Shown: positions 51,592 to 59,990 of the stretch, piece after piece
Layout: each line of letters opens with the position of its first letter
Numbering within the stretch: position 1 is the stretch's first letter
Assembly (NCBI GenBank): GCA_030041045.1
Contig: JASHOQ010000074.1
Location: forward strand, 1 to 64,000
Length of the DNA: 64,000 nucleotides
Direction of reading: 5' to 3'
Source: Acidobacteriaceae bacterium
Lineage (GTDB): Bacteria > Acidobacteriota > Terriglobia > Terriglobales > Acidobacteriaceae
The notes under the pieces: model-generated
Seen by the model: only the letters and a program-made list of their open reading frames with translations
Databases searched by the model: none
Told to the model about the DNA's origin: nothing
Position numbers and translations under genes: made by a program

Positions 51592-52170
51592 TTGCAATTT
51601 CGCGAGTTCGACGCAGGTTATGTCGCAAACCTCCGTGCGGGTGACCTACGCACGCAGGAGCATTTTGTCGCCTATTTCACTGAGCTCCTGCACCTCAAGT
51701 TGCGCTCCCGGCTTCAATCTCCTCATGCCATTGAAGACGTTCGCCAGGAAACGTTTGCACGGGTGCTCGATTCCCTGCGCAAGGAGGGGCTGCGCCACCC
51801 CGAGCGCCTGGGCGCCTTTGTCAACACGGTCTGCAACAACGTGCTCTACGAGCATTACCGCGCCTCTTCGCGCAGCCAGTCGCTCGACGAGGAAGGCCAG
51901 CCGGAGCCGGCCGCAACCGACGATGTGCTTGGCATAGTGGCTTCGCGCCAATTGAAGGCAAAAGTCCGCGAGATTCTGCTCGACATGCCGGAGCGGGACC
52001 GCTCTCTGCTCAAGGCGGTTTTTCTTGAAGAGCGCGACCGCGACGAGGTGTGCCGCGAGCGCGGCGTAGACCGCGAATATCTGCGCGTGCTGCTGCATCG
52101 CGCCAAGCAGTCGTTCAGGAACGAATATGTGAAACGGATGGGCCCCGGCGCTTACACCAAGACCGCGTAA
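51592..52170 (+). CDS. ECF RNA polymerase sigma factor
   Basis: 192 aa from a TTG at 51592 with GGAG at 51582-51585. Region 2: HAIEDVRQETFARVLDSLRK, FVNTVCNNVLYEHYRAS (the -10 recognition helix). Region 4: LLDMPERDRSLLKAVFLEER, then DEVCRERGVDREYLRVLLHR. No region 3, typical for ECF factors. The next gene encodes a zinc-finger anti-sigma factor 53 bases later, and a TPR-CHAT protease follows, so this is the head of a signalling operon. Target promoters unknown. Confidence 0.88.
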   Translation: MQFREFDAGYVANLRAGDLRTQEHFVAYFTELLHLKLRSRLQSPHAIEDVRQETFARVLDSLRKEGLRHPERLGAFVNTVCNNVLYEHYRASSRSQSLDEEGQPEPAATDDVLGIVASRQLKAKVREILLDMPERDRSLLKAVFLEERDRDEVCRERGVDREYLRVLLHRAKQSFRNEYVKRMGPGAYTKTA

Positions 52171-52223
52171 GGAGAAAAAGAAAGTGGGTCCCCATGCTGA
52201 TACTTGAGCCTGGGAGGGTGACG

Positions 52224-52937
52224 ATGGAACACGAACAAGCTGTACAGGAAATGGCGATCGAGCGGTACCTTCTGGACGAGCTCGCGCCCGAGCTCCGCGA
52301 GGAATTCGAAGAACACCTCTTCGACTGCGCGGAGTGCTCACTCGACCTGCGCGCCGGAGCGGCGTTTGTCGAGGAAGCCAAACTTCAACTCCCCGCGCTT
52401 GCTTCTTCCGCGCCGTCGGCACAAAAGCCATCCCCCGTCAGAACCGGCTCGGCGTGGGCCGGATGGTCGGCCTGGCTCAGACCCGTCTTTGCCGTGCCCG
52501 CGTTCGCGGCGCTCCTGGTCGTGATCGGCTTCCAGAACTTTTCCACCATCCCCTCGCTGCGCTCGGCCGCGCGCCAGCCGCGCCTCACGCCCTGGGTGAG
52601 CTTCCACACCGGCACGCGCGGCGACGCCCACCTCGCCGTCCCCGCCGACCCCAGGCAGGGCGCGGTCCTTTTGATCCAGGTTCCCGGGGAAAATGACTAT
52701 GCAAGCTATAGTTTTGACCTCTACGATCAGCACGGCAAGCGCATCTTCATCCAGACTGCGGCAGCGCCGGATGAGGCCGGCGCCGGGGCGGGCACGGGGA
52801 GCGGAGCATTTTCTCTCACAATTCCGGGCGCAGGACTTGAGCAGGCATCGTATACTCTGGTTGTTTCCGGTATTACGGCGCAAGGCGGCCGCACTGAGAT
52901 CGACCGCCGCATTCTCGATGTTCACTTCGACGAGTAA
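52224..52937 (+). CDS. Zinc-finger anti-sigma factor, membrane-anchored
   Basis: 237 aa from ATG 52224 behind GGAGGG. AIERYLLDELAPELREEFEE followed by HLFDCAECSLDLRAG gives the His-x3-Cys-x2-Cys zinc anti-sigma motif in the cytoplasm. One transmembrane helix (VFAVPAFAALLVVIGF) leads to a periplasmic beta-rich domain ending FSLTIPGAGLEQASYTLVVS. It would hold the ECF sigma inactive until the anti-sigma is cleaved or altered. An in-frame ATG at 52194 is less well placed. Confidence 0.85.
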   Translation: MEHEQAVQEMAIERYLLDELAPELREEFEEHLFDCAECSLDLRAGAAFVEEAKLQLPALASSAPSAQKPSPVRTGSAWAGWSAWLRPVFAVPAFAALLVVIGFQNFSTIPSLRSAARQPRLTPWVSFHTGTRGDAHLAVPADPRQGAVLLIQVPGENDYASYSFDLYDQHGKRIFIQTAAAPDEAGAGAGTGSGAFSLTIPGAGLEQASYTLVVSGITAQGGRTEIDRRILDVHFDE

Positions 52938-52994
52938 CCATCGTCTCTTCCATCCGGCTTCGCGTTGCAACCAGGAAAGGAAGCTCAAGGGCCC

Positions 52995-53870
52995 ATGGCC
53001 ACAGCACCGCAGCGAGACCATCGCTTTCACGCCGAATCAACCGTCCTCTCCGGCAACCTGATTCACCCGCTCAAGCAGGAGATCAAGCCGCAGACCAGCG
53101 CCCGGCTCCCGGAAAAGGGCGGTTATCTTTCCGAGCACGCCGAGCCCTACCGCCTGGAAGGCGTCATCTCCTTCGACAGGGCATACACTCAGGTCGCCGG
53201 GGCCCTGGACTCGAATAAGAAGGATCGCGGCTGGAATACTCTCGCCACTTCTGTCATCGAAGGGCTCAACGTTCTCGAAGTGGTCACCGCCGACCTGGTG
53301 GTGGGCCAGATCGCCACGGTTCATCCGCCCGAGGGTTACGTGCCCAAGGTGCATTTCCTGGGCACGCGCATTGAGGGCCTGCGCGTCGCCGGCCATCCGG
53401 TGAAGGTGGTGTTCCCGCCTTTCCACCCCTTTCACTTCGACAAACCCGTGAACGATGGCGCCTATACCCAGCACGATGGCTTTCTTGGCCGCGTCAAGAG
53501 CCTGTTCGCAAACGTCATCGCTGCCGCCGACGTTCCCGGCGATTTGCGTGACCGCTACAAGGAAGCTTCGGTGAAGAAGGAAGGCAGCGGGCCGACTTAT
53601 AAGGAGTCGATCGAATCCTCGCTGGTGAGCCAGGTGGAGGTGGAGGGAGCGCCGGAATTTGTCCGCGGCTTCGGGCACGTGCTCCAAATCCGCGATTTCG
53701 GCAAGGTCTATCTTGGGCTTTTGCGCGTCGAGCACTCAGACTTCAACCCGCAGGGCGTGCCCAAGACGACCCTCCTCGACCTCACCATGCTGAAGTTCGA
53801 GATGGGCTGCTTCACCGCCGGAGTATCCTCGGCGGGCAACACCATTATCAACGGCAACAGCTATCCATGA
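52995..53870 (+). CDS. Unknown 291-aa protein in sigma/CHAT operon
   Basis: 291 aa from the second Met (52995). No signal peptide or membrane segment. Beta-rich with GLNVLEVVTADLVVGQIATV and VHFLGTRIEGLRVAGHPVKV, which recall the choice-of-anchor P surface family, a weak resemblance. PPFHPFHFDKPVNDG and GAPEFVRGFGHVLQIRDFG are further landmarks. It lies between the anti-sigma gene and the CHAT protease gene on the same strand, so a part in the same pathway, for example as protease substrate, is a possibility only. Confidence 0.6.
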   Translation: MATAPQRDHRFHAESTVLSGNLIHPLKQEIKPQTSARLPEKGGYLSEHAEPYRLEGVISFDRAYTQVAGALDSNKKDRGWNTLATSVIEGLNVLEVVTADLVVGQIATVHPPEGYVPKVHFLGTRIEGLRVAGHPVKVVFPPFHPFHFDKPVNDGAYTQHDGFLGRVKSLFANVIAAADVPGDLRDRYKEASVKKEGSGPTYKESIESSLVSQVEVEGAPEFVRGFGHVLQIRDFGKVYLGLLRVEHSDFNPQGVPKTTLLDLTMLKFEMGCFTAGVSSAGNTIINGNSYP

Positions 53871-53962
53871 TGCCAGCCCGTTGCCCAGCCCCGTCGAGGT
53901 TCGAGCTGCCTGAACTTCGGAGTAGGCTGTGATTAGCTGGAACCGAGTCCAGCCCCGCGCCC

Positions 53963-56485
53963 ATGGATCCTGCAAAGAGCGAGACGCCTGGTCCATACCG
54001 CCGCTGGCGAAGACCGCCCTGGGCGGGCTACCTGGTCGCAGGCGTGGTTGCGCCCGCGCTTCTTGCGCCTCTCAAAGATTCGCGTCCGGTCGATATTCAG
54101 GCCGAGTACAACCAGGTCAGGCAGTCCTTTCTACGCGGCCAGCTCGCTGACAGCCAAACCAAAGCGGACCTCGATTACCGCGAATCTCTTAGTCGCGACC
54201 CTGAATGGGCATCGAGATTCCTTCTCCTCGAGGCCGAAATCATGGTGCGCCGCGGTCATTACGACGACGCCTTGCGCCTGCTCGGGAACTTCCATCCCGA
54301 CTCCAGCCACCCCAACGAGCAAATCAAACAACTGACCCTGGAAGGCGTGGCCATGCTGCGCCAGCAGCAGCCCGCACTCGCCGGCCGGGAGATGTCGCGT
54401 GCGCAGCAGCTATGCGCGATGGCAGACTACCCCGCGTGCGGCGAATTGTTGCGCGCGCGCGGCGTTCTCGCCGTTTCCCAGGGAGATCTCGCTCAGGCGC
54501 GGCAGCGCTTTCTTGAGACCCTCGCCTTCGCCGATGCGCACAGGGATCGCTTCCTTGAGGCCACCGCAACCTTGAACCTCGGCTGGGCCGCACTGCACCA
54601 GGAACACTACGACGAAGCTGTAGATTGGTCTTGGTCAGCCTACAAGATTTCAGAGAATCTGGGTTCCGAGGATCTCGCCGAGAACAGCGCCGGCAATCTC
54701 GGATGGGCTTATTTCCGGCTGGGAGATACCAGCAGAGCGCTGGATCTTTTCTTGCAGATTGAAAAGGGCGCGGCAAGGATCGGCAATCCGCAGGAGCAAC
54801 TGACCTGGCTGACCACCGCCGGCTATGTATACGAGAACATCGGCAATTTCGCACGCGCCGGCGACTGCTACGACCAGGCTCTCACGCTTGCCCGGCAAAT
54901 CAACAGCAGAGAAGACATTGTAGATTCACTCGAGGTACTCACTCATCTCTCGATCGAAACCGGCCAGCTGGACGAAGCCGGCGCGTATCTCGAACAACTC
55001 GCTCCGCTCATGAAGGCGAACCCCGATCGCCTCGACGAGCTCGACGTGCTGCTCGCCCAGGGCAGAATCGCCGCCGCGCGCGGCCAGAATGCGCAGGCTG
55101 AATCCATCTTCCGCACCGTCGCCGCCGATCCCGCGAGCCAGACCTCCATGCGCCTGGGCGCCGAGCACGAATTGGCCAAACTGGATGAGCGCCGCGGCGA
55201 CCTTGCCGCCGCCGACCGCATGTACGCGACCGCTCTTGACGCCTTCGAGCAGGCGCGCAACCAGCTCAAGAAGGAAGACTCGAAGATTCCCTTCCTCACC
55301 AACGCCGCGCCCATCTACGATGACTATGTCGATCTGCTCATCAAGCAGGGCCGCGTCAACCAGGCGCTCGACCTTGCCGACCACAGCCGCGCGCGCACCC
55401 TCGCCGCGGGCCTCGGCCTCAATGTCCCCGCGCAACCCGCCGCGCTCGATCCCGGCCGCATCGCGCAGAAGACCGGCGCCACGCTGCTCTTCTACTGGCT
55501 CGGGCAAACGCAATCTTGGCTCTGGGCGATTACGCCCGCAAAGACCACACTCTTCCCCCTCCCCGCGCAAAGCCAGATCGCCGCGCTCGTCGCCCGCTAC
55601 CGCGACGCTCTCCTCGGCCCCGATGATCCGCTCGACTCCGCCAACGCCGATGGCATTGCGCTTTACAACACGCTCATCGCGCCGGCCGCGCCGCTTGTCC
55701 CGCCCGGCGGCAATGTCGTCGTCCTTTCCGACGGCGCCCTCAGCCAGTTGAACTTTGAAACGCTCCTTGTGCCCGCGCCGCATCTGCATTACTGGATCGA
55801 GGACGCGACCGTGGTCTCCGCGCCCTCCCTCACCATGCTCGCCTCCAGCCGCGCGGCCGCCACTGCCGGCCGGCGTGTGCTCCTGCTGGGCGACGCGCTC
55901 TCGCCCAATCCCGATTACCCGGAGCTGCCCAAAGCCTCCATCGAGATGCAGGAGATCGAGCGGCACTTTGCCACGCGCAACGAAACCGTCTTCTCCGGCC
56001 CTGAGGCCAACCCCGACTCCTACCTCTCGAGCAATCCCTCGCAATACGCCTACATTCACTTCGTCGCCCATGGTGTGGCCAGCCTTACTGACCCGCTTGA
56101 CTCGGCCATCATTCTCTCTCCCTCCGTTACGGGCGAAGATTCGTTCAAGCTTTACGCGCGCAGCATCATCCAGCATCCCCTCCACGCGCGCCTCGTCACC
56201 ATCTCCTCCTGCTATGGCGGCGGCACGCGCACCTTCGCCGGCGAAGGCCTCGTCGGGCTTTCCTGGGCCTTTTTGCGCGCCGGCGCGCATAATGTCATCG
56301 GCGCGCTCTGGGAAGTGAGCGACGACTCCACGCCGGTGCTCATGGACGAGCTCTACGCCGGGCTCGAACAAGGCCTGCCGCCCAGCGCGGCCCTGCGCCA
56401 GGCCCAGCTCACGCTGCTGCGCGGCAAGAGCGATTACCGCAACCCCTTCTTCTGGGCCCCGTTCCAGATCTACACCGGCCTCTGA
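53963..56485 (+). CDS. TPR-CHAT caspase-like protease, membrane-anchored
   Basis: 840 aa. Basic N-terminus and one transmembrane helix (WAGYLVAGVVAPALLAPL) predict that the rest faces the periplasm. Residues about 60-450 hold tetratricopeptide repeats (FLEATATLNLGWAALHQEHY, NSAGNLGWAYFRLGDTSRAL, YVYENIGNFARAGDCYDQAL). Residues about 550-838 form the CHAT domain: PPGGNVVVLSDGALSQLNFE, catalytic His in YIHFVAHGVAS (His 703) and catalytic Cys in VTISSCYGGGTRTFAGEGLV (Cys 750). Both residues are present, so it should be an active clan CD peptidase. Location after sigma and anti-sigma genes suggests a role in that pathway. Confidence 0.88.
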   Translation: MDPAKSETPGPYRRWRRPPWAGYLVAGVVAPALLAPLKDSRPVDIQAEYNQVRQSFLRGQLADSQTKADLDYRESLSRDPEWASRFLLLEAEIMVRRGHYDDALRLLGNFHPDSSHPNEQIKQLTLEGVAMLRQQQPALAGREMSRAQQLCAMADYPACGELLRARGVLAVSQGDLAQARQRFLETLAFADAHRDRFLEATATLNLGWAALHQEHYDEAVDWSWSAYKISENLGSEDLAENSAGNLGWAYFRLGDTSRALDLFLQIEKGAARIGNPQEQLTWLTTAGYVYENIGNFARAGDCYDQALTLARQINSREDIVDSLEVLTHLSIETGQLDEAGAYLEQLAPLMKANPDRLDELDVLLAQGRIAAARGQNAQAESIFRTVAADPASQTSMRLGAEHELAKLDERRGDLAAADRMYATALDAFEQARNQLKKEDSKIPFLTNAAPIYDDYVDLLIKQGRVNQALDLADHSRARTLAAGLGLNVPAQPAALDPGRIAQKTGATLLFYWLGQTQSWLWAITPAKTTLFPLPAQSQIAALVARYRDALLGPDDPLDSANADGIALYNTLIAPAAPLVPPGGNVVVLSDGALSQLNFETLLVPAPHLHYWIEDATVVSAPSLTMLASSRAAATAGRRVLLLGDALSPNPDYPELPKASIEMQEIERHFATRNETVFSGPEANPDSYLSSNPSQYAYIHFVAHGVASLTDPLDSAIILSPSVTGEDSFKLYARSIIQHPLHARLVTISSCYGGGTRTFAGEGLVGLSWAFLRAGAHNVIGALWEVSDDSTPVLMDELYAGLEQGLPPSAALRQAQLTLLRGKSDYRNPFFWAPFQIYTGL

Positions 56486-56503
56486 TCCTCTAACCCTGAT
56501 CAC

Positions 56504-56538
56504 TGTCCACTGTTCACTGTCCACTGTCCACTGTTCCC
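56504..56538. repeat. Five tandem heptamers (TGTYCAC), second array
   Basis: TGTCCAC, TGTTCAC, TGTCCAC, TGTCCAC, TGTTCCC in the gap between the CHAT gene and the channel gene; same unit as at 30654-30695. Confidence 0.8.
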
Positions 56539-56568
56539 TGCTCTCTGCGTTACATTGAAATCATCGCC

Positions 56569-57759
56569 ATGCGCGTCGTCGCTCTCATCGCCGGCATTCT
56601 TTGCCTCCTGACCATCCTCTTCGATGCTTTCCAGACCATCATTCTGCCCCGCCGCGCCATCGGCCGCTTTCGCATCACGCGCATCTTTTACATCGTCACC
56701 TGGCGCCCCTGGGCCTTTTTTGCGCGCCGCATCCGCCATCCGCGCCCTCGGGAAACCGTGTTCAGCTACTACGGCCCGCTCTCTCTGCTGCTTCTGCTCG
56801 TCGTCTGGGCCGCATCCATGGTGGTGGGCTTTGCGCTGCTTTTTTTCGCGCTGGGCAGCCCCTTCAGTGATGCCACAGCAGGGCACGCCGGCTTCCGCAC
56901 CGATCTCTACGTGAGCGGCACCACGCTGTTCACCCTCGGCCTGGGTGACGTTGTCCCGCACAGCGCCTGGTCGCGCGCCATTGTGATTCTCGAGTCCGGC
57001 ACCGGCCTCGGTCTGCTCGCCATCGTGATGGGCTATTTCCCAGTCCTCTACAGCGCCTTTTCGCGCCGCGAGGTCAGCATCTCCCTGCTCGACGCGCGCG
57101 CCGGCTCGCCGCCCACGGCAGCCGAGCTCATGCGCCGTCACTCCTATCCCGGCGCCGACCAGGCCCTCAGCCTCCTGCTGGTCGAGTGGGAACGCTGGTC
57201 AGCGGAGCTGCTGGAAAGTCACATCTCTTATCCCCTGCTGTGCTACTTCCGCTCCCAGCACGGCAACCAGAGCTGGCTGAGCGCGCTCACCGCCATTCTC
57301 GACACCTCGGCCCTGCTCATTGCCGGCGTGCGCGGCCATGAGGCGCGCCAGGCCCAGCTCACCTTCGCCATGGCGCGCCACGCCGTGGTCGACCTGGCGC
57401 AGGTTCTTTCGCAAAAGCCTGCAACCGGCGCCGCGGACCGTCTTCCGCCCGAGCGCTCCGCACAGCTTTACGATTTGCTCTGCCAGAGCGGCATCAGCAT
57501 CTGCCGCGATGCCCACTCCATTGAGCGGCTGCGCGAGATGCGCGCGCTCTACGAGGGCTACGCCGAAGCCCTGGCACGCTATTTGAATATGCCCCTCCCG
57601 CCATGGGTCGCCGCGCATCCTTTTAAAGACAACTGGCTCACCGTGGCGCGCGTGCGCGAAAAGGCCGAAGCGGCCAACACTCCCGAGGCATCGCCCGCGC
57701 TCCCTGAAGCCGCCGTTCAATCCACCATCGCCCATATTGACCATCATCACGATTTTTAG
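56569..57759 (+). CDS. Two-TM ion channel-like protein
   Basis: 396 aa. The first third has hydrophobic segments VVALIAGILCLLTILFDAFQ, LLLLLVVWAASMVVGFALLF and GLGLLAIVMGYFPVLYSAF. Between the last two, SGTTLFTLGLGDVVPHS matches the pore helix and selectivity filter of K+ channel-type proteins, with LGLGD in place of the usual VGYGD. The large remaining part is a helical cytoplasmic domain of unknown type (HSYPGADQALSLLLVEWERW) and ends in a His-rich IDHHHDF. Located 83 bases after the CHAT gene, perhaps co-transcribed. Confidence 0.7.
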   Translation: MRVVALIAGILCLLTILFDAFQTIILPRRAIGRFRITRIFYIVTWRPWAFFARRIRHPRPRETVFSYYGPLSLLLLLVVWAASMVVGFALLFFALGSPFSDATAGHAGFRTDLYVSGTTLFTLGLGDVVPHSAWSRAIVILESGTGLGLLAIVMGYFPVLYSAFSRREVSISLLDARAGSPPTAAELMRRHSYPGADQALSLLLVEWERWSAELLESHISYPLLCYFRSQHGNQSWLSALTAILDTSALLIAGVRGHEARQAQLTFAMARHAVVDLAQVLSQKPATGAADRLPPERSAQLYDLLCQSGISICRDAHSIERLREMRALYEGYAEALARYLNMPLPPWVAAHPFKDNWLTVARVREKAEAANTPEASPALPEAAVQSTIAHIDHHHDF

Positions 57760-57790
57760 CGCGGAAGCCTTCAAAGTCCACGCCGCACAA

Positions 57791-57850
57791 TGTCATCCTG
57801 AGCGAAGTTCGTCCCCATCGGCGGACGAACGAGTCGAAGGACCTGCAGTT
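57791..57850. repeat. GTCATCCTGAG repeat, copy R3
   Basis: TGTCATCCTGAGCGAAGTTC, a GTTCGTCC/GGACGAAC stem, then GAGTCGAAGGACCTGCAGTT. Lies between the channel gene and the Lrp gene. Confidence 0.75.
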
Positions 57851-57879
57851 CCTCTCCACGTAATCTACGCGACGCCGCG

Positions 57880-58380
57880 CTAGGCAAACTTCCCAAACTC
57901 CTCCATCTGCTCCGCGCGGTACTCGCGCCGCTCCACCGGCGAGGAGAGTACGGTCGAGGTCGATGTGGCGCCCAGCGGCGACAACCGGTCGATCACCGAT
58001 TCCAGGTGCTTGATCGAGACCACGTCGGCCTCGATGATGAATGATTCGTCGCCGGTAATGCGATGGCAGCGGCGAATCTCGGTCATGTTCTTGATCGCCT
58101 TCACCGCGCGGCTCACCTGCAGGTCGCCGCCCGGTATGGTCAGCCGCACCAGGATGCGGATGGGCGCGCCCAGCCTGGCGATGTTCAGGGCCGCATGATA
58201 GCCGGTGATCACGCCCGCTTCTTCCAGGCGCCGCACGCGCTCGGCCACGGCCGGCGTCGAGAGGCCCACCTTTCTGCCCAGCTCGGCAAAGCTCTGCCGC
58301 GCGTTCTGCTGCAGATGCTCGAGAATCTTCCAGGCAATCGCATCCAGCTCGAGCGTCTTCGGATTGGTTCGGTGCGTCAT
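57880..58380 (-). CDS. Lrp/AsnC family regulator
   Basis: 166 aa. N-terminal helix-turn-helix LDAIAWKILEHLQQNARQSF, AELGRKVGLSTPAVAERVRR, LEEAGVITGYHAALN, then the RAM effector-binding domain (VRLTIPGGDL, CHRITGDESFIIEADV). Divergent from hpd with 186 bases between. Members often sense amino acids, so control of the phenylalanine/tyrosine degradation genes by an aromatic amino acid is inferred. Confidence 0.92.
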   Translation of the reverse strand: MTHRTNPKTLELDAIAWKILEHLQQNARQSFAELGRKVGLSTPAVAERVRRLEEAGVITGYHAALNIARLGAPIRILVRLTIPGGDLQVSRAVKAIKNMTEIRRCHRITGDESFIIEADVVSIKHLESVIDRLSPLGATSTSTVLSSPVERREYRAEQMEEFGKFA

Positions 58381-58393
58381 TTGACCCGATTCC

Positions 58394-58419
58394 TTAAGCC
58401 ATTTCCTTTTTTAGCTTAA
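58394..58419. promoter_or_regulatory. Inverted repeat in the Lrp-hpd divergent gap
   Basis: TTAAGC (58394-58399) and GCTTAA (58414-58419) with a 14-base AT-rich spacer. A plausible Lrp-type site next to the regulator's own start. Confidence 0.35.
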
Positions 58420-58566
58420 TCCTGTTAGGCCGCGCCGCTGTGAATCCTTTGAAATCCTCTTCATTCGCCGGAATTTCCGTCTTATGCTCGTTCCGTTGGC
58501 CTTGTCAGGCCGCGGGAAGCGCGTCTTGTTCTCCCTGCGCGCTTCCCCGCATCAGGAGGTATCGGC

Positions 58567-59703
58567 ATGAGCGCTTCCCCTCGCTCCGCATTCGCCGAGC
58601 CGGCCACGGCGGAATCGGATTTTCTGCCCCTCAAAGGCACCGATCACATCGAGTTTTACGTGGGCAATGCCCGCCAGGCCGCGTACTTTTATCGCGCCGC
58701 GTTCGGCATGGCTCTGGTAGCCTACGCCGGACCGGAGACGGGTGCGCGCGACCGCGCCTCCTACGTCGTCCAGCAGGGTAAGGTCCGCTTCGTGCTCACC
58801 ACGCCGCTGCGCAGCGGCAACCCCATCGCCGACCACATTCAGCGCCACGGCGACGGCGTGCGCTCCATCGCGCTCTGGGTTGACGACGCGCGCAGAGCTT
58901 GGCTCGAGACCACGCGCCGCGGCGCCCAAAGCGAAGCCGAACCCCACGTCCTCGGCGACGAACACGGCCAGGCCGTCGTCTCCAGCATTCGCGCCTACGG
59001 TGACACCATTCACACCTTCGTCGAGCGCAGCGCCTATACGGGACCATTCCTGCCCGGCTTTCGCGCGGTTGCGTCAGACCCAGTAGCCCGTCCCGTGGGC
59101 CTGCTCCACGTCGATCACATGGTGGGCAACGTGGGCTGGAACCAGATGAACGAGTGGGTCAGGTTCTACGAGAACGTGATGGGTTTCCGCCTCTACCAGC
59201 ACTTCGACGACCAGGACATTTCGACCGATTACTCGGCGCTCATGTCCAAGGTCATGGCCAACGGCAACGGCTATGTCAAGTTCCCCATCAACGAGCCCGC
59301 CGAGGGCAAGAAGAAGTCGCAGATCGAAGAGTATCTCGACTTTTACTCGGGCCCCGGCGTGCAGCACATCGCCCTGGCCACCAACGACATTCTGCATACG
59401 GTGAACCGCCTGCGCGCGCAGGGCATCGAGTTCCTCCGCGTGCCGCACACCTATTACACCGAGCTCCAGGGCCGCGTGGGCAAGATCGACGAACCCTTGA
59501 GCGAGCTCGAAGACCTGGGCATCCTGGTCGATCGCGACGACGAGGGGTACATGCTGCAGATCTTTACCCGGCCGGTGGAAGACCGGCCCACGCTGTTCTA
59601 CGAGATCATCCAGCGCAAGGGCAGCCGCAGTTTCGGCAAAGGCAATTTCAAGGCGCTCTTTGAAGCCATCGAGCGCGAGCAGCAACTGCGCGGCAACCTG
59701 TGA
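58567..59703 (+). CDS. hpd: 4-hydroxyphenylpyruvate dioxygenase
   Basis: 378 aa. Converts 4-hydroxyphenylpyruvate to homogentisate with O2 and Fe(II). DHIEFYVGNARQAAYFYRAA is the first domain beginning; LLHVDHMVGNVGWNQMNEWV gives the first iron His, GPGVQHIALATNDILHTV the second, and PTLFYEIIQRKGSRSFGKGN the iron Glu. AGGAGG precedes the ATG. First of four genes that degrade phenylalanine and tyrosine. The gap to phhA contains repeat copy C. Confidence 0.96.
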   Translation: MSASPRSAFAEPATAESDFLPLKGTDHIEFYVGNARQAAYFYRAAFGMALVAYAGPETGARDRASYVVQQGKVRFVLTTPLRSGNPIADHIQRHGDGVRSIALWVDDARRAWLETTRRGAQSEAEPHVLGDEHGQAVVSSIRAYGDTIHTFVERSAYTGPFLPGFRAVASDPVARPVGLLHVDHMVGNVGWNQMNEWVRFYENVMGFRLYQHFDDQDISTDYSALMSKVMANGNGYVKFPINEPAEGKKKSQIEEYLDFYSGPGVQHIALATNDILHTVNRLRAQGIEFLRVPHTYYTELQGRVGKIDEPLSELEDLGILVDRDDEGYMLQIFTRPVEDRPTLFYEIIQRKGSRSFGKGNFKALFEAIEREQQLRGNL

Positions 59704-59773
59704 ACCTGGCCCATGCGCATGTGGTTCGCAACGACAGCATTCCGGGGTAGCGCTATGAGAAAGACGCAAGACG

Positions 59774-59884
59774 GCATCCCGGAGGGATGCAAGGAAAATA
59801 GCCCAGGATGGAGTCCGTCGCAACGGACGAAATCCTGGGGAGAGGGACCAAATGAGAATTCCAAGCCCCGTAGGGGCGACGGAA
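59774..59884. repeat. Compound palindromic repeat, copy C
   Basis: GCATCCC-GGA-GGGATGC (59774-59790), CCCAGGAT with GTCCG/CGGAC inside and ATCCTGGG, then GCCCCGTAGGGGC and GACGGAA. Directly followed by the GGGCTTTAGCCC pair at 59887-59957. Confidence 0.88.
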
Positions 59885-59886
59885 TC

Positions 59887-59957
59887 TGGTAGGTCAGGGC
59901 TTTAGCCCTGACATCCAAAAACCGCAAATTGAAACGCGGGGCTTTAGCCCCTGAGGG
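59887..59957. repeat. 71-bp REP pair, first copy
   Basis: TCAGGGCT-TT-AGCCCTGA (59894-59911) and GGGGCT-TT-AGCCCC (59938-59951) joined by CATCCAAAAACCGCAAA. A near-identical copy lies at 61012-61083 on the other side of phhA. Confidence 0.88.
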
Positions 59958-59990
59958 AACCAATCGAAATACACGCTCGAGGCAAATAGA

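Noticed and set aside
51592-56485. Type III-E CRISPR (Craspase) locus
   Set aside because: A TPR-CHAT protein and an ECF sigma are present, but there is no CRISPR array, no gRAMP effector and no cas gene in the window.
54926-56524. 532-codon minus-strand frame opposite the CHAT gene
   Set aside because: Antisense shadow of the TPR-CHAT gene with no family motif and no ribosome binding site.
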